64,000 bases of DNA from Plecoglossus altivelis (taxonomy: Eukaryota > Chordata > Actinopteri > Osmeriformes > Plecoglossidae): positions 767,344-831,343 of the forward strand of contig BROE01000011.1 in the NCBI GenBank assembly GCA_036571765.1, given 5' to 3'. Numbering within the stretch: the stretch's first letter is position 1; each line of letters begins with the position of its first letter. Both the position numbers and the translations under genes were made by a program. This document shows, piece after piece, positions 20,869 through 32,269 of this stretch. The notes under the pieces were generated by a model. It saw only the letters and a list, made by a program, of their open reading frames with translations. It was not told the DNA's origin and did not search any database.

Positions 20869-23800
20869 ATGCTTTTAGCCGTAGCTGTCCTGTTGTTGGT
20901 GTTTGGTTCGTTTGTACCAGCCGACAGTGGTAAGAGTTCATTTCTTATGGCGTACCTACTTGTTCCTTTGGAAAAAGACTCAGTATTCCTATGCTTTCTT
21001 GCGTTGCCTTTTCTTTCGAAACGCTAAAAAACCTAGAGGCTAGTCTATAGTAATACTGTTTTGTATTAGTAATAATGATGGAAAACCATGAAACATAGAA
21101 ACAGAAACGTCCGTGTAGTATAGAGAATTCCGCAACCTATAATTTCTATATTTTCCTGTCCTGAGTTTCTTATCTCCAAACATTTCAGTTCAGGAAAGAA
21201 CACAAGCTTAGGCTACGTTGGGACTATGTGCCACGGATCTTTTTTTTCTTTGGTTTTTGGCAGCCTGTGTTTAGCGAAAAAGTGTGTAAACAAAAATTTT
21301 CTATGTTGTCTGTCAGTGTTAGGCGTCGTCCTCAAAAGTGAAAGTGAAACTTACTCTATGGTCTGAGTTCGAGCTCCGTCCTAACTGAATATGCGTAGGT
21401 CTATTAATTTCGAAAATGTCACATTATTTCAAATAAGATTGCTTGTGTAACTTTCCATGACTGTGCAACGTATCATATACTGATTTATTGTACACGTAAC
21501 CAGCCAAAATCCTGTATATGGTCTCTGTTTGGAAATATTACATTTAATTTGTTGTCCTGTCGTGTTCTTTAGCTGGTGAAAAGTAATTAAACGAATTGTT
21601 TGTATAGCAAATAACAAAATCGTATCCAATATGATCGTATATACGTCGCGTAGTAGGTAGACCATCTTGAAGCAAGTCAGTGCCTATATCAAGCTGAACT
21701 TGCAAACGTGTGAAAGCCATTTCTACCTAGCAACACGTGTGTAATACATCGGATTGATTGTAAAATATAACACATTACAATAACCCGGATCTACTTTTTT
21801 TGACCGAATAAACTATACAGCAGCCTAGTAGCAACAGTTCAGACACGATAAGGTTATGATAACTGATTAAATATAATCATTTTTTGGGCGGGTAAAGATA
21901 GGGGTGACATTTCTGCAAGCGTAGCCACAGATAATACCTCTGAACTTGTTTTAATTGATGTAAATCAGTTGTAATAAATGCCCCAATAACAATGTTAACG
22001 TAATCTCAATCTCAATGTTATTGTTTTATTTTTATCTAGCAGTTTTTCATCCAAGTAACAAAAAGGAATTATATGTACAATCTCTTTATCTGCAGTGAAA
22101 TGCACCACAATTGAGATGTACCCATCCCTTGCCTTGTCATATTTTAAGATATTTAAGATTAACTATTTTATATCCACTAACTCCTGATGGTTTCCTCTGA
22201 CTGCCTCCAGGGCGCCACTCACTGGAGTACATCTACACCGCCCTCTCCAAGCCCACTCATCAACATGGTATCCATGAGTTCACTGCCATGGGCCTGTTGA
22301 ACGACAGGATGATCGATTACTATGACAACGATCTTCAGAAGAAGGTTCCCAAGCAGAAGTGGATGGAGGAGAAACTGGATAAAGACTACTGGGACAAAGG
22401 CACTCAGTCACGCAAGTTCAAGGAGCAGTGGTTCAAAGTCAACATTGGCATCCTGATGGAGCGCATGCGTCAAAACGATTCTGGTGAGAACAAAGGCAGA
22501 CCTGTACTCCAGTCCAGTGCATCACCCACCATATTTATATTTACAAGCTGTTTATTTGTATTCGTGTTTCGTCTCAGATATCCATTGTCTTCAGTGGAGG
22601 CATGGCTGTGAGGTTGAAGAGGAGCAGGGCTCTTTGAGATTCATCAAGGGCTTTGACCTGTACAGCTACGATGGAGACGATTTCTTGGCCTTCGATGACA
22701 CCTCTACACAGTGGGTTGCCCCTAATTCTGCTGCTCAACCAACCAAGAGGAAGTGGGATGGAGAGCAGATCCTGAACCAGTACACCAGGGGTTACCTTGA
22801 GAAGGAGTGTGTTGACTGGCTGAAGAAATTCATGAATTATGGCAAGCAATCCCTTTATGAAGCAAGTGAGTAGCCAGGAGTAGTATGTGTGTGCTATGAA
22901 GTTCCTATCATACAAAATAAAAAATCTATTTGAGACAATCAATTCAAATATTTCAAACAACCAATGAATGATGACGGTTTTCTTTGTTAAAGGCATAGAC
23001 GTCCAATGCTTTAACTGTGTTTATTTCCCATCCAGAGCCTCCAACTGTACATGTGTATGCTAAAAAGGCTAACACTGTGGGGAATGTCAAACTCACCTGT
23101 TGGGCCACTGGATTCCTGCCTAAAGACATCATCCTGAACATCAGGAAGAATGAGGTTGCTATGTCTGATGGCGTGGAGACTTCAGGAATCCGCCCCAACG
23201 ATGGCAACACACACCAGATCTGGAAACGTGTTGAGATCCCAGAGAATGACCAAGGAAGTTACGACTGCTACGTTGATCATGTGTCTTTGAAAACACCAGT
23301 TATCAGTAAATGGGGTAACAAGGCCTAATATCCTACAATTCCAACTTACTTGAACCTAAACTTGTAGAATGGGACCCATTATTTTCCTTTCATAAACAAA
23401 ATAAAAAAGCAATACATTGATCTGTGAATAAAACTTAATTTACTGCCGCTTAAGCTGCACTTTAAGCCATGGTCTTCTTCTTAATTGGTTACACATTACT
23501 AGAGTTATTTTCCATGATTTTTTACCTTCTGTTGCAGATCGTATTTGCTGTGATTGCTCTGGCTTTGGGATCAGACTTGCCATTGGGATTGCCATTCCTG
23601 TGATCTTGGTGGTTGCTGTTATCTTGGTGGTTCTAACAGTCCTTTTCAAAAAAGGCAAAATCTGTAAGTATTGTGGATATTGTTCTACATGTATGTATAT
23701 TATTTTAATATTCAGAAAGAAATGTAAAGTTTGATTAAATCTGCTATATGCATCAGTGTGTATATTTATGATTGCTGCTTCAGCCAACTGTCTTTGTCTT

Positions 23801-26800
23801 AAAATGTGATTCCTGGACCAAGGTGCAAAGACAGGTTGGTTTTTGTCTCAGAACAGAATTGACAGTCAGATATAGAAATTATATTATGTTGTACAATCAC
23901 TCCAAAGAAACAATTTAGAAATTGAAAGTTCATTAGATATATTCCATAATAAGCAGACATCTATTGCATGCAACGCATTTGTCTGTAGACTTTTATACAT
24001 CAAACACATTTGTAACCATTATATTGTTCTTATGGCTAACTTGTCTTTGGATTTGCTGAACCCTTTTTGTGTGTGCATATTCACTTGTATTTTGTGCATT
24101 TAAACACTCAGTGTGGATATTTATGATTGCTGCTTAAGACAACAATATAACTGTATTATATTCTTTGTCTTAAAGCATGGCTCCTGGACAAAGGGCCAAA
24201 GAAAGGTAAACTTTTCTCTCAGTTTGAAATTGACTAGTTGTTTTTCTTTCAAATTCAGTCTCCAAAAACAACAATTCAGGCATGTTAAGTCCATTAAGTC
24301 TTTTATATAATAAGCACAATTTTATCAATATTTGCTATACACAAATCAAACATTTGTAGCAGTTATAATGTACTGCTTCTAATGAATCCAACTTTAAACA
24401 TGCACTTACAGAATGTCTTCAAACTCAATATGCCATTACTAGCTTGTTTTGAGCATTTCTTTGACCTCTTTAAGATAGAAACTAGCAACAAATGAAAGTG
24501 TTTTTTCATCCTTCCAGGAAATGGAAACACACCAAAGGAAAATGGAGCTGAAATCCTCTTGTCTATTGGTCAGTTTCGGTGCTTGAATATCTTCCATATT
24601 TTAGATGTGCAATATATAATAAAATATATTTTAGCCGAGCTAATCCTGATTCAGTTTGGTAGATGCTGGTAGCAGAGCTAATCCTGATTCAGTTTGGTAG
24701 ATGCTGGTAGCAGAGCTAATCTTGATTCAGTTTGGTAGATGCTGGTAGCAGAGCTAATCTTGATTCAGTTTGGTAGATGCTGGTAGCAGAGCTAATCTTG
24801 ATTCAGTTTGGTAGATGCTGGTAGCAGAGCTAATCCTGATTCAGTTTGGTAGATGCTGGTAGCAGAGCTAATCTTGATTCAGTTTGGTAGATGCTGGTAG
24901 TAGAGCTAATCTTGATTCAGTTTGGTAGATGCTGGTAGCAGAGCTAATCCTGATTCAGTTTGGTAGATGCTGGTAGCAGAGCTAATCCTGATTCAGTTAT
25001 GTAGATGCTGGTAGCAGAGCTAATCTTGATTCAGTTTGGTAGATGCTGGTAGCCGAGCTAATCCTGATTCAGTTTGGTAGATGCTGGTAGTAGAGCTAAT
25101 CCTGATTCAGTTTGGTAGATGCTGGTAGCAGAGCTAATCTTGATTCAGTTTGGTAGATGCTGGTAGCAGAGCTAATCTTGATTCAGTTTGGTAGATGCTG
25201 GTAGCAGAGCTAATCTTGATTCAGTTTGGTAGATGCTGGTAGCAGAGCTAATCTTGATTCAGTTTGGTAGATGCTGGTAGCAGAGCTACCCATGATTCAG
25301 TTTGGTAGATGCTGGTAGCAGAGCTAATCCTGATTCAGTTTGGTAGATGCTGGTAGCAGAGCTAATCCTGATTCAGTTTGGTAGATGCTGGTTCCGGAAG
25401 ACTTTGTTCAGTATGTTATGACAGAATTGACAAAAACACTTTCTTTACAACTCAGAGAATAGAGTTAAACCAGGCAAACACTTGCTAATGCCAGTCTTAG
25501 AGGCTACATGAACTTTATTGTATTGTAACTTTTGATGTCAAGATCTCACAAAGACCTTTACATGTTGAATTTCTAAAACAATCAAATGTTCTAGTGCTAC
25601 TTAAAATAATTCAGACTTCTGTAAACAAATTCAATTTTAGAAAGGCACATAGAGAATGTCACTCGTCTGTTAAACTCAATATGCCATTACTAGCTTGTTT
25701 TGAGCATGTCTTTGATCTGTTTAAGATAGAAACTTGCAACAAATGAAAGTGTTTTTTCATCCTTCCAGGAAATGGAAACACACCAAAGGAAAATGGAGCT
25801 GAACCCCTCTTGTCTAATGGTCAGTTTCAGTGCTTGAATATCTTCCATATTTTAGATGTGCAATATATAATAAAATATATTTTAGCCAAGCTAATCCTGA
25901 TTCAGTTTGGTAGATGCTGGTAGCAGAGCTAATCTTGATTCAGTTTGGAAGATGCTGGTTCCGGAAGACTTTGTTCAGTATGTTATGACAGAATTGACAA
26001 AAACACTTTCTTTACAACTCAGAGAATAGAGTTAAACCAGGCAAACACTTGCTAATGCCAGTCTTAGAGGCTACATGAACTCTATTGTATTGTAACTTTT
26101 GATGTCAAGATCTCACAAAGACCTTTACATGTTGAATTTCTAAAACAATCAAATGTTCTAGTGCTACTTAAAATAATTCAGACTTCAGTAAACAAATTCA
26201 ATTTGAGAAAGGCACATAGAGAATGTCTTTCAAACTCATTCAAACTCAATATGCCATTACTAACTTGTTTTTATTATTACTTGGGGCTTTCAAGATTGAA
26301 ACCTGCAACAAATCATTCTTCTTTCATTCTTTCAGGAAATGGGATCATGCCAGAGGGAAATGGATCGAAATCCCTCCTGCAAGACAATAATGGTCAGATT
26401 CAGTGCTTTAATATCTTTTATTTCTAAAATATGATTTACTTGAAACTTAATTAAAATATATTTTAGATTTGTTTTCAAATTGAAATCGATGTATAAGATG
26501 CTTGTTCAAATGAATGTAGCTGTAAAAATATTCCAATCTCATATCTTTCTTTTCAAACCAGGAAGCAACAGTTCTGATTCTGGTAGGTATTCATACATTT
26601 ACATTGTTGTCAAGACCTAAGATGTAGCCTCCTTCAGCATCTTTTTCCAAATTGTATTGTGTGACTTCTTCTCAAAGATTATTATACAATTAGAATTGTC
26701 AACGTCAAGCTCGTGATTGTCACATGAACCTTTTACAAAACGTTTGTATACATTTACACTGTAAGTGTAGGTAATATTCACATTTTTTGTTGCTTGTCTT

Positions 26801-26859
26801 CACCAGGGGTGGGTAGCAGTGAAAGACTATCCCAGATTTCCCGAAAGGAGGTGGTGTAG
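20869..26859 (+). CDS. MHC class I heavy chain, gene 2 (complete, non-U lineage type)
   Basis: This is a type I membrane protein that binds beta2-microglobulin and presents ligand to T cells. Eleven exons join in phase to 1290 nt (429 aa): leader 20869-20929, alpha1 22211-22483, alpha2 22578-22865, alpha3 23036-23314, membrane 23538-23663, then tail exons 24176-24205, 24518-24568, 25769-25819, 26336-26392, 26562-26582 and 26807-26859. Alpha2 has paired Cys (CLQWRHGCEVEE and EKECVDWL) and the anchor run TKRKWD plus GYLEKE. Alpha3 has an Ig fold (LTCWATGF...YDCYVDHV). The membrane segment is AIGIAIPVILVVAVILVVLT. The retained Tyr, Thr-Lys-Trp and Tyr anchors suggest a groove able to hold peptide termini. 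From memory it resembles teleost L/Z-type rather than classical U-type class I. The tail, about 83 residues, is long for class I and built from symmetric phase-1 exons. Polyadenylation signals lie at 27532 and 27545. Confidence 0.88.
21340..21350 (+). promoter_or_regulatory. ISRE-like site in intron 1 of MHC gene 2
   Basis: GAAAGTGAAAC matches the interferon-stimulated response element consensus GAAANNGAAAC exactly and is preceded by a further overlapping AAAAGTGAAA. Class I genes are interferon-inducible, usually through an ISRE upstream of exon 1; an intronic site is unusual and may be chance. The paralogous position in gene 1 is degraded. Confidence 0.35.
23780..24110 (+). pseudogene. Dead duplicate of the short tail exon in gene 2 intron
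   Basis: Around 23800-23840 the sequence GATTCCTGGACCAAGGTGCA followed by AAGACAG|GTTGG mirrors the live exon 24176-24205 (TGGCTCCTGGACAAAGGG...AAG|GTAAAC). It lacks the AG acceptor. The surrounding 330 bp is absent from gene 1, showing a local duplication followed by decay. Confidence 0.6.
24634..25393 (+). repeat. 38-bp minisatellite, array 3 (about 20 units)
   Basis: The longest array of the 38-bp unit lies in the intron after the gene 2 tail exon 24518-24568. It starts at the same point relative to that exon as array 2 of gene 1 and ends at GGTTCCGGAAGACTTTGTTC. Confidence 0.95.
25769..25819 (+). other. Duplicated tail exon of MHC gene 2 (second copy)
   Basis: This 51-nt exon (GNGNTPKENGAEPLLSN) is a near copy of 24518-24568 (GNGNTPKENGAEILLSI), lying 1251 bp downstream together with its flanking intron and a stub of the minisatellite. 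It is in phase 1 at both ends, so inclusion or skipping keeps the reading frame. Confidence 0.85.
25887..25960 (+). repeat. 38-bp minisatellite stub (about 2 units)
   Basis: Two units of the same repeat stand at the equivalent position after the duplicated tail exon at 25769. Flanks on both sides match those of array 3 (TTTTAGCC... before and CCGGAAGACTTTGTTC after). Confidence 0.9.
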
Positions 26860-27760
26860 TCTCCCAGGTGAATCTCTACTAATCTGAAGATGTTTCATAT
26901 TTACTTAAGGATTATTTTTGCATAGTGTTAGGATTATTATTCCAATCATCAGCACACTCCTATTTAAAGGGATGGGTGTAAATACCATTTTCTACCTGAT
27001 CATGATGTCCCAGTTTCAAATTCACCCCTGTGGATAAAAGCACAGTGATTATACCATTCAGAAATGTTTGTGGCAGTATGAAGGTCGGAGGTTGCGGGTT
27101 GAAGTCCTTGGATGGATGATGAGGATCAGTGAGTTGGATCCTTATCTAAAGGATACCTTCAGTAACCTCACTCGTCTCTGAAAACACCAGAAATCATGAC
27201 TATGATTGTGTGTAAAAGTATCATGTAGAAGAAGCTAGACTACCGTTTGTCCTTGTATCCTAACCTTTGTGTTTGAATTGATTTGAAAATAAGCACTTCC
27301 GTAAATTTATACGAATGTAAAAGCTGATAGCCCGCTACTATAATTAGGCTGGTTTGGTAACCAGCACCCTACAGCACTACATAGGCTGTAGGTGATGTAA
27401 AAATATAAATGTATTGTAATTTTAGAGACTTAAGTTTGCTGCATCATTGCCAATGCAATATATATTTTAACTAAATGCGACCACACAACCTGTGTGATTT
27501 AATATTTTTGTAACAATTTTAATTTTGTTGAAATAAATGAATGAAATAAAAATTTGTTTGCCCTCCTAGTAGTATCAAATAATCCAGTCTGTCTGTTTCA
27601 ACCCCCATTAAACATACTGTATATGCACATATTTTAACATGATGAGGGATCCAGTCATGAAAAGCAATTTTTCAGTGTTGAGATTAGTAAACTATCAAAG
27701 TCAAATATGAGTTTGTAACACAATTCTTGGCTTCTGACGCTTCATTGGGATGAACGACTA
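26860..27760 (+). other. Gene 2 3' UTR and spacer with tRNA-like SINE scrap
   Basis: The 3' UTR probably reaches the AATAAA at 27532. A short B-box-like GGTTGCGGGTTGAAGTCC at about 27090 hints at a decayed tRNA-derived SINE, but no full element is visible. Confidence 0.35.
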
Positions 27761-27761
27761 T

Positions 27762-27807
27762 CTGGATATACTTCAGATAGTCATTCATCTATCTGAAGTA
27801 TATCCAG
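27762..27807. repeat. Perfect 19-bp inverted repeat with 8-nt loop
   Basis: CTGGATATACTTCAGATAG at 27762-27780 is followed by an 8-base spacer and then its exact reverse complement at 27789-27807. The symmetry stops at both ends. There is no T-run directly after it and no flanking terminal repeat was identified. Confidence 0.9.
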
Positions 27808-27849
27808 GAACATATATTCCACTTGAGCTTTTGAGCTTCTAGGTACTCT

Positions 27850-28230
27850 CTCCTCCCACAGTTACAGTTGCGTCTGAAGGAGAAAGTCCATCTCCTCATT
27901 CATCAGACTCCTCTAGGAGGCAGCCTTCCTCTGCTGGTACATCTGGGCCATGTCCTCGTTCTTTTGCTGGAGGGCCTTGAGCTGGTCTTCCTATAGGGAC
28001 TTCTCACTCCGCAGTGACGCCACATTGCTTCGTAGACGCTGACATTTCACCTCCGGCTTCTGGTGACACCTCTACCCGTTGTCCATTCTGGTCTGGTAAC
28101 TGTCAAGCTGCTGCTTGGAAACGGAGAGATGGGTCTGAACCTAGGAGATGTCAACCGCAAGCCGCTCCATTCTATTACTCACAGTGGTTGCTTGGTTGAT
28201 TGGGATACAGTTGAGAGAAGCTGGACCACA
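27850..28230 (-). pseudogene. Relic of a coiled-coil protein gene, fragment 1
   Basis: On the minus strand the fragments INQATTVSNRMERLA, ASLRSEKSL*EDQLKALQQ and KNEDMAQMYQQRKAAS can be read, interrupted by stops and frame changes. The composition is that of a heptad coiled coil. A homologous stretch lies at 31370-31720. I do not recognise the parent protein. Stops inside the helix make a functional product unlikely. Confidence 0.6.
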
Positions 28231-29350
28231 GTTCCCAAACATCTGTACGTAGGGCAAGTCAACTGCAAATGACAGACTTGACCTACAATATTTCTCACAG
28301 ATAAGTGCAAATGTATGTATGTACAGCATATATGTATAACTGCTGGAAGGTCTCTCTCCAGGAGCAGGGCTGGATACTTTTGTATCTAAATGTTGTCAAT
28401 AAATATTCCATTTGTTAATTCAGAATGTATTTTCAGTGAAAATTAATTCAACCTGACAATGTGATCCAGTGAGTTCAGCAGGAAACATGATTCAATACTT
28501 AATGTATCTATGTTTTGCTGCTTTTCACAGCCAGTTCATATGTAATAATATATACATGTCCTGTTAATTGATAGGTTTAGTAAACTTTACTGTTTATGTT
28601 TTAGTATATTTAGGAGGTTTAAAAAGCTAAAATGCTGCCATCCTCTGGCCCCACTGTAACTGCCCCCCCATCCCATGGTCTACTCTAGAATTTCCTAGAA
28701 CCTGCAGCTGTGCTGTCTAGATTGAAGGCCTGCATAATACAGATTATTAAAACGACAGTTGCTGTTGCCCTCTGGTGTTCAGAAATATTAACACCTCCAA
28801 TCATTGCACATCTCTAATCTCCTTATCACTCCTGTCAGTATGCATAAAACGGCCAGACAAACAAGTAAATGGCCCATTATACCAATGTGTGTTAGTCTGT
28901 TATTTCAAAATTAAAACTAGGTAATCCAAGAATTTCCCCATAATCTGCTTCTGACATCTAAAATGGACAAAATTATAGTACCCACAGATTTGTAATTTTT
29001 TGCAGGTACAAGCAAAAAGGATATGTCATGATCAAAACAACAATAATAGCTCATTATACCACATATTTTTATGGTTGTTTCATTATTCTCCCCATAACGA
29101 AACAACCAAAAACAAAATGTGTGTGTTTGAGTTACTACAGTGACAAAGCTATATTATGGCCCTATTTTGTGTTTGCCAACACAGGTTGTAAACCAGAAGA
29201 ACCACTGGGTACCAGGTACATGGGTCTGTGTCCCTCCCTTAAGAGTACTTTTATCTTTTCATTATTTGACAGTGTGGCGAATGATGGTATAAGGATTTCA
29301 AAATAATTAAAGAAATTCTGTCTAGTATTACTGTAATGCTGGCAGTATAA
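28231..29350. other. AT-rich spacer
   Basis: No exon or intact element was recognised. Short frames at 28917-29306 on both strands overlap each other and carry no motif. Confidence 0.35.
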
Positions 29351-29770
29351 TAGAAGGTGCATCTCCGTCTCTACCTCATCTGTCGTACAATGACCACATC
29401 ATCTGGATTGTTTTGGTAAACAGGCTTTTTTTGTGTCTGCCTTTTTCAATGGCTAGACTGTGGTCACTGATCCTGTATTTGGTCAGGACCTGTCAGATTT
29501 ATATCTTTGACAGTATAAAGATATTCATCTTATTCATAATCTCTGTTTAGGGCCAGGCAGCCACGTAGTTTGTTTTGTGTTTTGGTTTGATTGATCGAAT
29601 ATTCCAGATAGACCTTTTTTGTTTGTTGAACAATTTGGTTTACTCTGATTTGTGATTGTGAAACAGTGCTGATCTGCGATGGGACAATGTTAGGTGTTAG
29701 TTGTTTGGTAGTTTCCTGACCACCTGGCTGATCTCTTCATGTGGCTCTTTAAATTGAAACTCCAAAACAT
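29350..29770 (-). mobile_element. Probable LINE-type fragment, antisense
   Basis: The reverse complement reads like degraded retrotransposon coding sequence. It is placed here because a better-defined antisense reverse transcriptase relic lies about 1 kb to the right in the same orientation. No clean domain is visible. Confidence 0.3.
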
Positions 29771-29814
29771 TAATTTAGGCACTACATCATCTGAAAGCCT
29801 CACAGAATGTAAAA

Positions 29815-29945
29815 GGATGTGTGTTCAATGTGTGTGTGTGCAGTTGCCCACTACTCACTGCTGTGTGTGCACTTGGATGGGTTAAATGCAGAAGGTTAAT
29901 TTCGAGTATGGGTCACCATACTTGACAATACGTCACTTAACTTCA
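29815..29945 (+). mobile_element. SINE 3' fragment
   Basis: GTGTGCACTTGGATGGGTTA and the GAGTATGGGTCACCATACTT motif followed by ACAATACGTCACTTAACTT match the 3' half of the SINE at 34371-34697. Confidence 0.8.
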
Positions 29946-30479
29946 CTTCAGAAGTTGACCCTGTCGGACTCTTCTTTTGTATGCCCCAGTATAAGTTTTT
30001 ACATTTGCAGTAAGCTGTGTAACAACAATAACAGGAATGGGGATGTTTGTTAATCAGTTTCTGGTTATCAAAGTAGGGATGCAAACTCATCAGGGGTGAA
30101 AAAGGACAGGTGACGATGTTCTCATTGTCATGTGCCTCACATCCTAAGTATTTCCATATGTGGCTATTCCTTGTTGGCAGATATCCGTGGCGCCCCTGCA
30201 TGATTAGCTGCTTATCCAATATTGAAAATTAAACAACTTTCTAGCGACACATCTAGCGACTTTTGATGAGATTCCAACTCTAAATTCAGAAATTCTGGCG
30301 TTGTACCATTGTTTGAGTACAAACTTCATACTAAAGTGCTGTTTTTTGTGTTCACAGAAGTAATTATGTTTGTTGATGAAAAACAAATACAACATTTTAT
30401 CTGAAATGAAATAAATTTCAAGAGATCTTCCATTTTAGATAATAATACTCTACCAAATACAAATAAATCCCTCTCTAAC

Positions 30480-30900
30480 CATGTATTCTAAATTATGTAT
30501 TTTCTTCTCTACAGAGCTTTAAACCTCTTAATCCTGTCCCGTCCCCCTTGAGTGATATAATTTGAAATATCTATTCACAGATATTCAACTTAATTCCTTA
30601 TTTTGATATTTTCTATATTGATGACAGGGGATCATGGATTCCCAATAAATCACATTTAAATTTAAGTACAACGCTGATGCTTTTGAGAGAGCTTTTGGTA
30701 CCTTGGCAGCATTCTTAAGGAATAAGTTTGAGTCATTTACCAACTAACTTTCCCATCATATTTACGGGATGAATATTCTCATGTTGTTTAACCAAAATTG
30801 TCAGCAGTTCTGCTACCATGATAAATACAAAGGGTGAGGCAGGGCATCTTTGCAGAGTTAATTTCCACTTTAAATCTTATTCAGGAATGGTCTCTGTCGC
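30480..30900 (-). mobile_element. L1/Tx1-like reverse transcriptase relic
   Basis: The minus strand encodes RGCPASPFVFIMVAELLTIL followed by VKQHENIHPV. This resembles the GCPLSPxLFxLxxExLxxxI block of L1/Tx1-class reverse transcriptases, just before where the catalytic Asp-Asp block would lie. Frames are broken downstream. It is a dead fragment. Confidence 0.6.
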
Positions 30901-31069
30901 CTCCTTGTTCTTCCACATCTGAAAAATATCCTTATTGCGCAGTAGCATGGATGTCACTGCACTGTATGGGTGGCAGACACTCCTCTGCTCATTCCAACTT
31001 GTTTTTTACAGTCTAAGTGGCTACATCCCGGCGCAAAACGTACGTCACAACCAAATGTTAGCAATTGGT

Positions 31070-31320
31070 TACAACAGATCGAATAGTTTTAAACTTCTAC
31101 AGAGTACCCGCCTTAACGGAAACAACGTTAGTCCATGGATAACTCCCAGACTCTCTGTGGAAATGTACGAGGGTCTGTTAATGACGAGGCTAACTCTCAC
31201 TTCCGTCAGTTGTAACTTTCGAACAATCCAGTAGGTCTTGCATGCTCCCCTGCCATATTTCAGGCCACACACAGTGGTCTGGAACATGTCAGCCACATGC
31301 TTCTGGTATGACTTGTCGTT
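31070..31320 (-). pseudogene. Possible exon relic next to the coiled-coil gene
   Basis: An open stretch on the minus strand reads SNDKSYQKHVADMFQTTVCG followed by LKYGRGACKTYW and a GT-like step. It lies directly downstream, in transcription order, of the coiled-coil relic at 31370-31720 and could be another exon of the same unrecognised gene. Confidence 0.35.
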
Positions 31321-31369
31321 TGAGGAGTTGCTGCTCTGCTCGGAGGCAGAGGCTAGAAAACAAGGTCAT

Positions 31370-31998
31370 TTCCTCGTTCACCAGACTCCTCTGCGGGGAC
31401 GGCATCCCTCTACTGGTGCGTCTAGGCCATGTCCTCGTTCTTCTGCTAGAGAGTCGTGAGCTGGTCTTCCAGCAGGGACTTTTAGATTCTCAGCGATGCT
31501 ACTTCACATCTAACATATCTCCACCTGGACCTCGTTGTCCATCCTGACCTGGTTACGATCAGGCTGCTGCTTGGCAATGGAGAGTTGAGTCTGATCCTGG
31601 GAGACGTTGGTCGCCCGCAGCTCAATTCTGTTCTTCACAGTGGTGGCTTGGTTGATTACCGTAGCAACCCTGTCGTTGGGCAGGAATTTGGAATTGTGGC
31701 CCTGGACAGTGTAGGTCATCTCCAGTTGAACCAGTACATTAGAAATGTTTTTGTAAGGAGTGACTTACAGCTTGTGAAATGAATCAATTAGATACACAGA
31801 GGAAGGCATGACTCCTCTGAAACAAAAGGTGATGAATAACAAAATGAAGCTCACCTCAATCTTGTCATCTTTTGTAGCGATGGTTTCCTCAGTATCTCTC
31901 AGGGCCTTCAGGTATGCTTTCACCTGCTGGTGGAGGTGACAGTCTATGGCATAGACTCTATGCCCTTCAAGAGCTTGGCAGCATTGCAGAGAAGGCAA
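31370..31998 (-). pseudogene. Relic of a coiled-coil protein gene, fragment 2
   Basis: The minus strand reads HQQVKAYLKALRDTEETIAT followed by KDDKIE (about 31860-31990), then MTYTVQGHNSKFLPNDRVAT, VINQATTVKNRIELRA and SQDQTQLSIAKQQPDRNQ (31510-31720). Decayed continuations match fragment 1 at 27850-28230. Charged heptad composition indicates a coiled-coil ectodomain or rod. Stops and frame shifts occur between the readable pieces. I do not recognise the family. Confidence 0.6.
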
Positions 31999-32023
31999 CG
32001 CTCCGTTTTCCTTCTCTAGACTC

Positions 32024-32260
32024 TTAACAGATGTGTAAGGCCGCTTTGTGGCTCCTCTCCCCTGCGTCTACATGCGCCCTGGCCAGCTCCTGCTTGGTCG
32101 CTGCCAGCTGGATCAGTGCCACACCTAGCCCAGCAGTCCAGAGAGCGTGCTCCACGATGACCAGGTACACTGGGTCCCAGGGCAACGCTGAAGAGTCGCC
32201 TTGTATCGATGGGAACACAGAAAATGACCAGTCTTGGATCCACAAAGTGATGGAATTTGA
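32024..32260 (-). pseudogene. Possible membrane-anchor exon of the coiled-coil gene
   Basis: The minus strand has PVYLVIVEHALWTAGLGVAL followed by IQLAATKQELARAHVDAGER and SHKAALHIC. A hydrophobic run leads into a charged helix, as in a type II membrane protein with a coiled-coil stalk. It lies just upstream, in transcription order, of fragment 2, so both may belong to one gene. No start exon was found. Confidence 0.45.
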
Positions 32261-32269
32261 GGTGCTCTG

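Noticed and set aside
21721..21740. CCTAGCAAC, resembling the X1 box of MHC promoters, with an X2-like GTGACG in the gene 1 counterpart
   Set aside because: It lies in the middle of intron 1, lacks a properly spaced S or Y box, and the region is unreliable at the base level.
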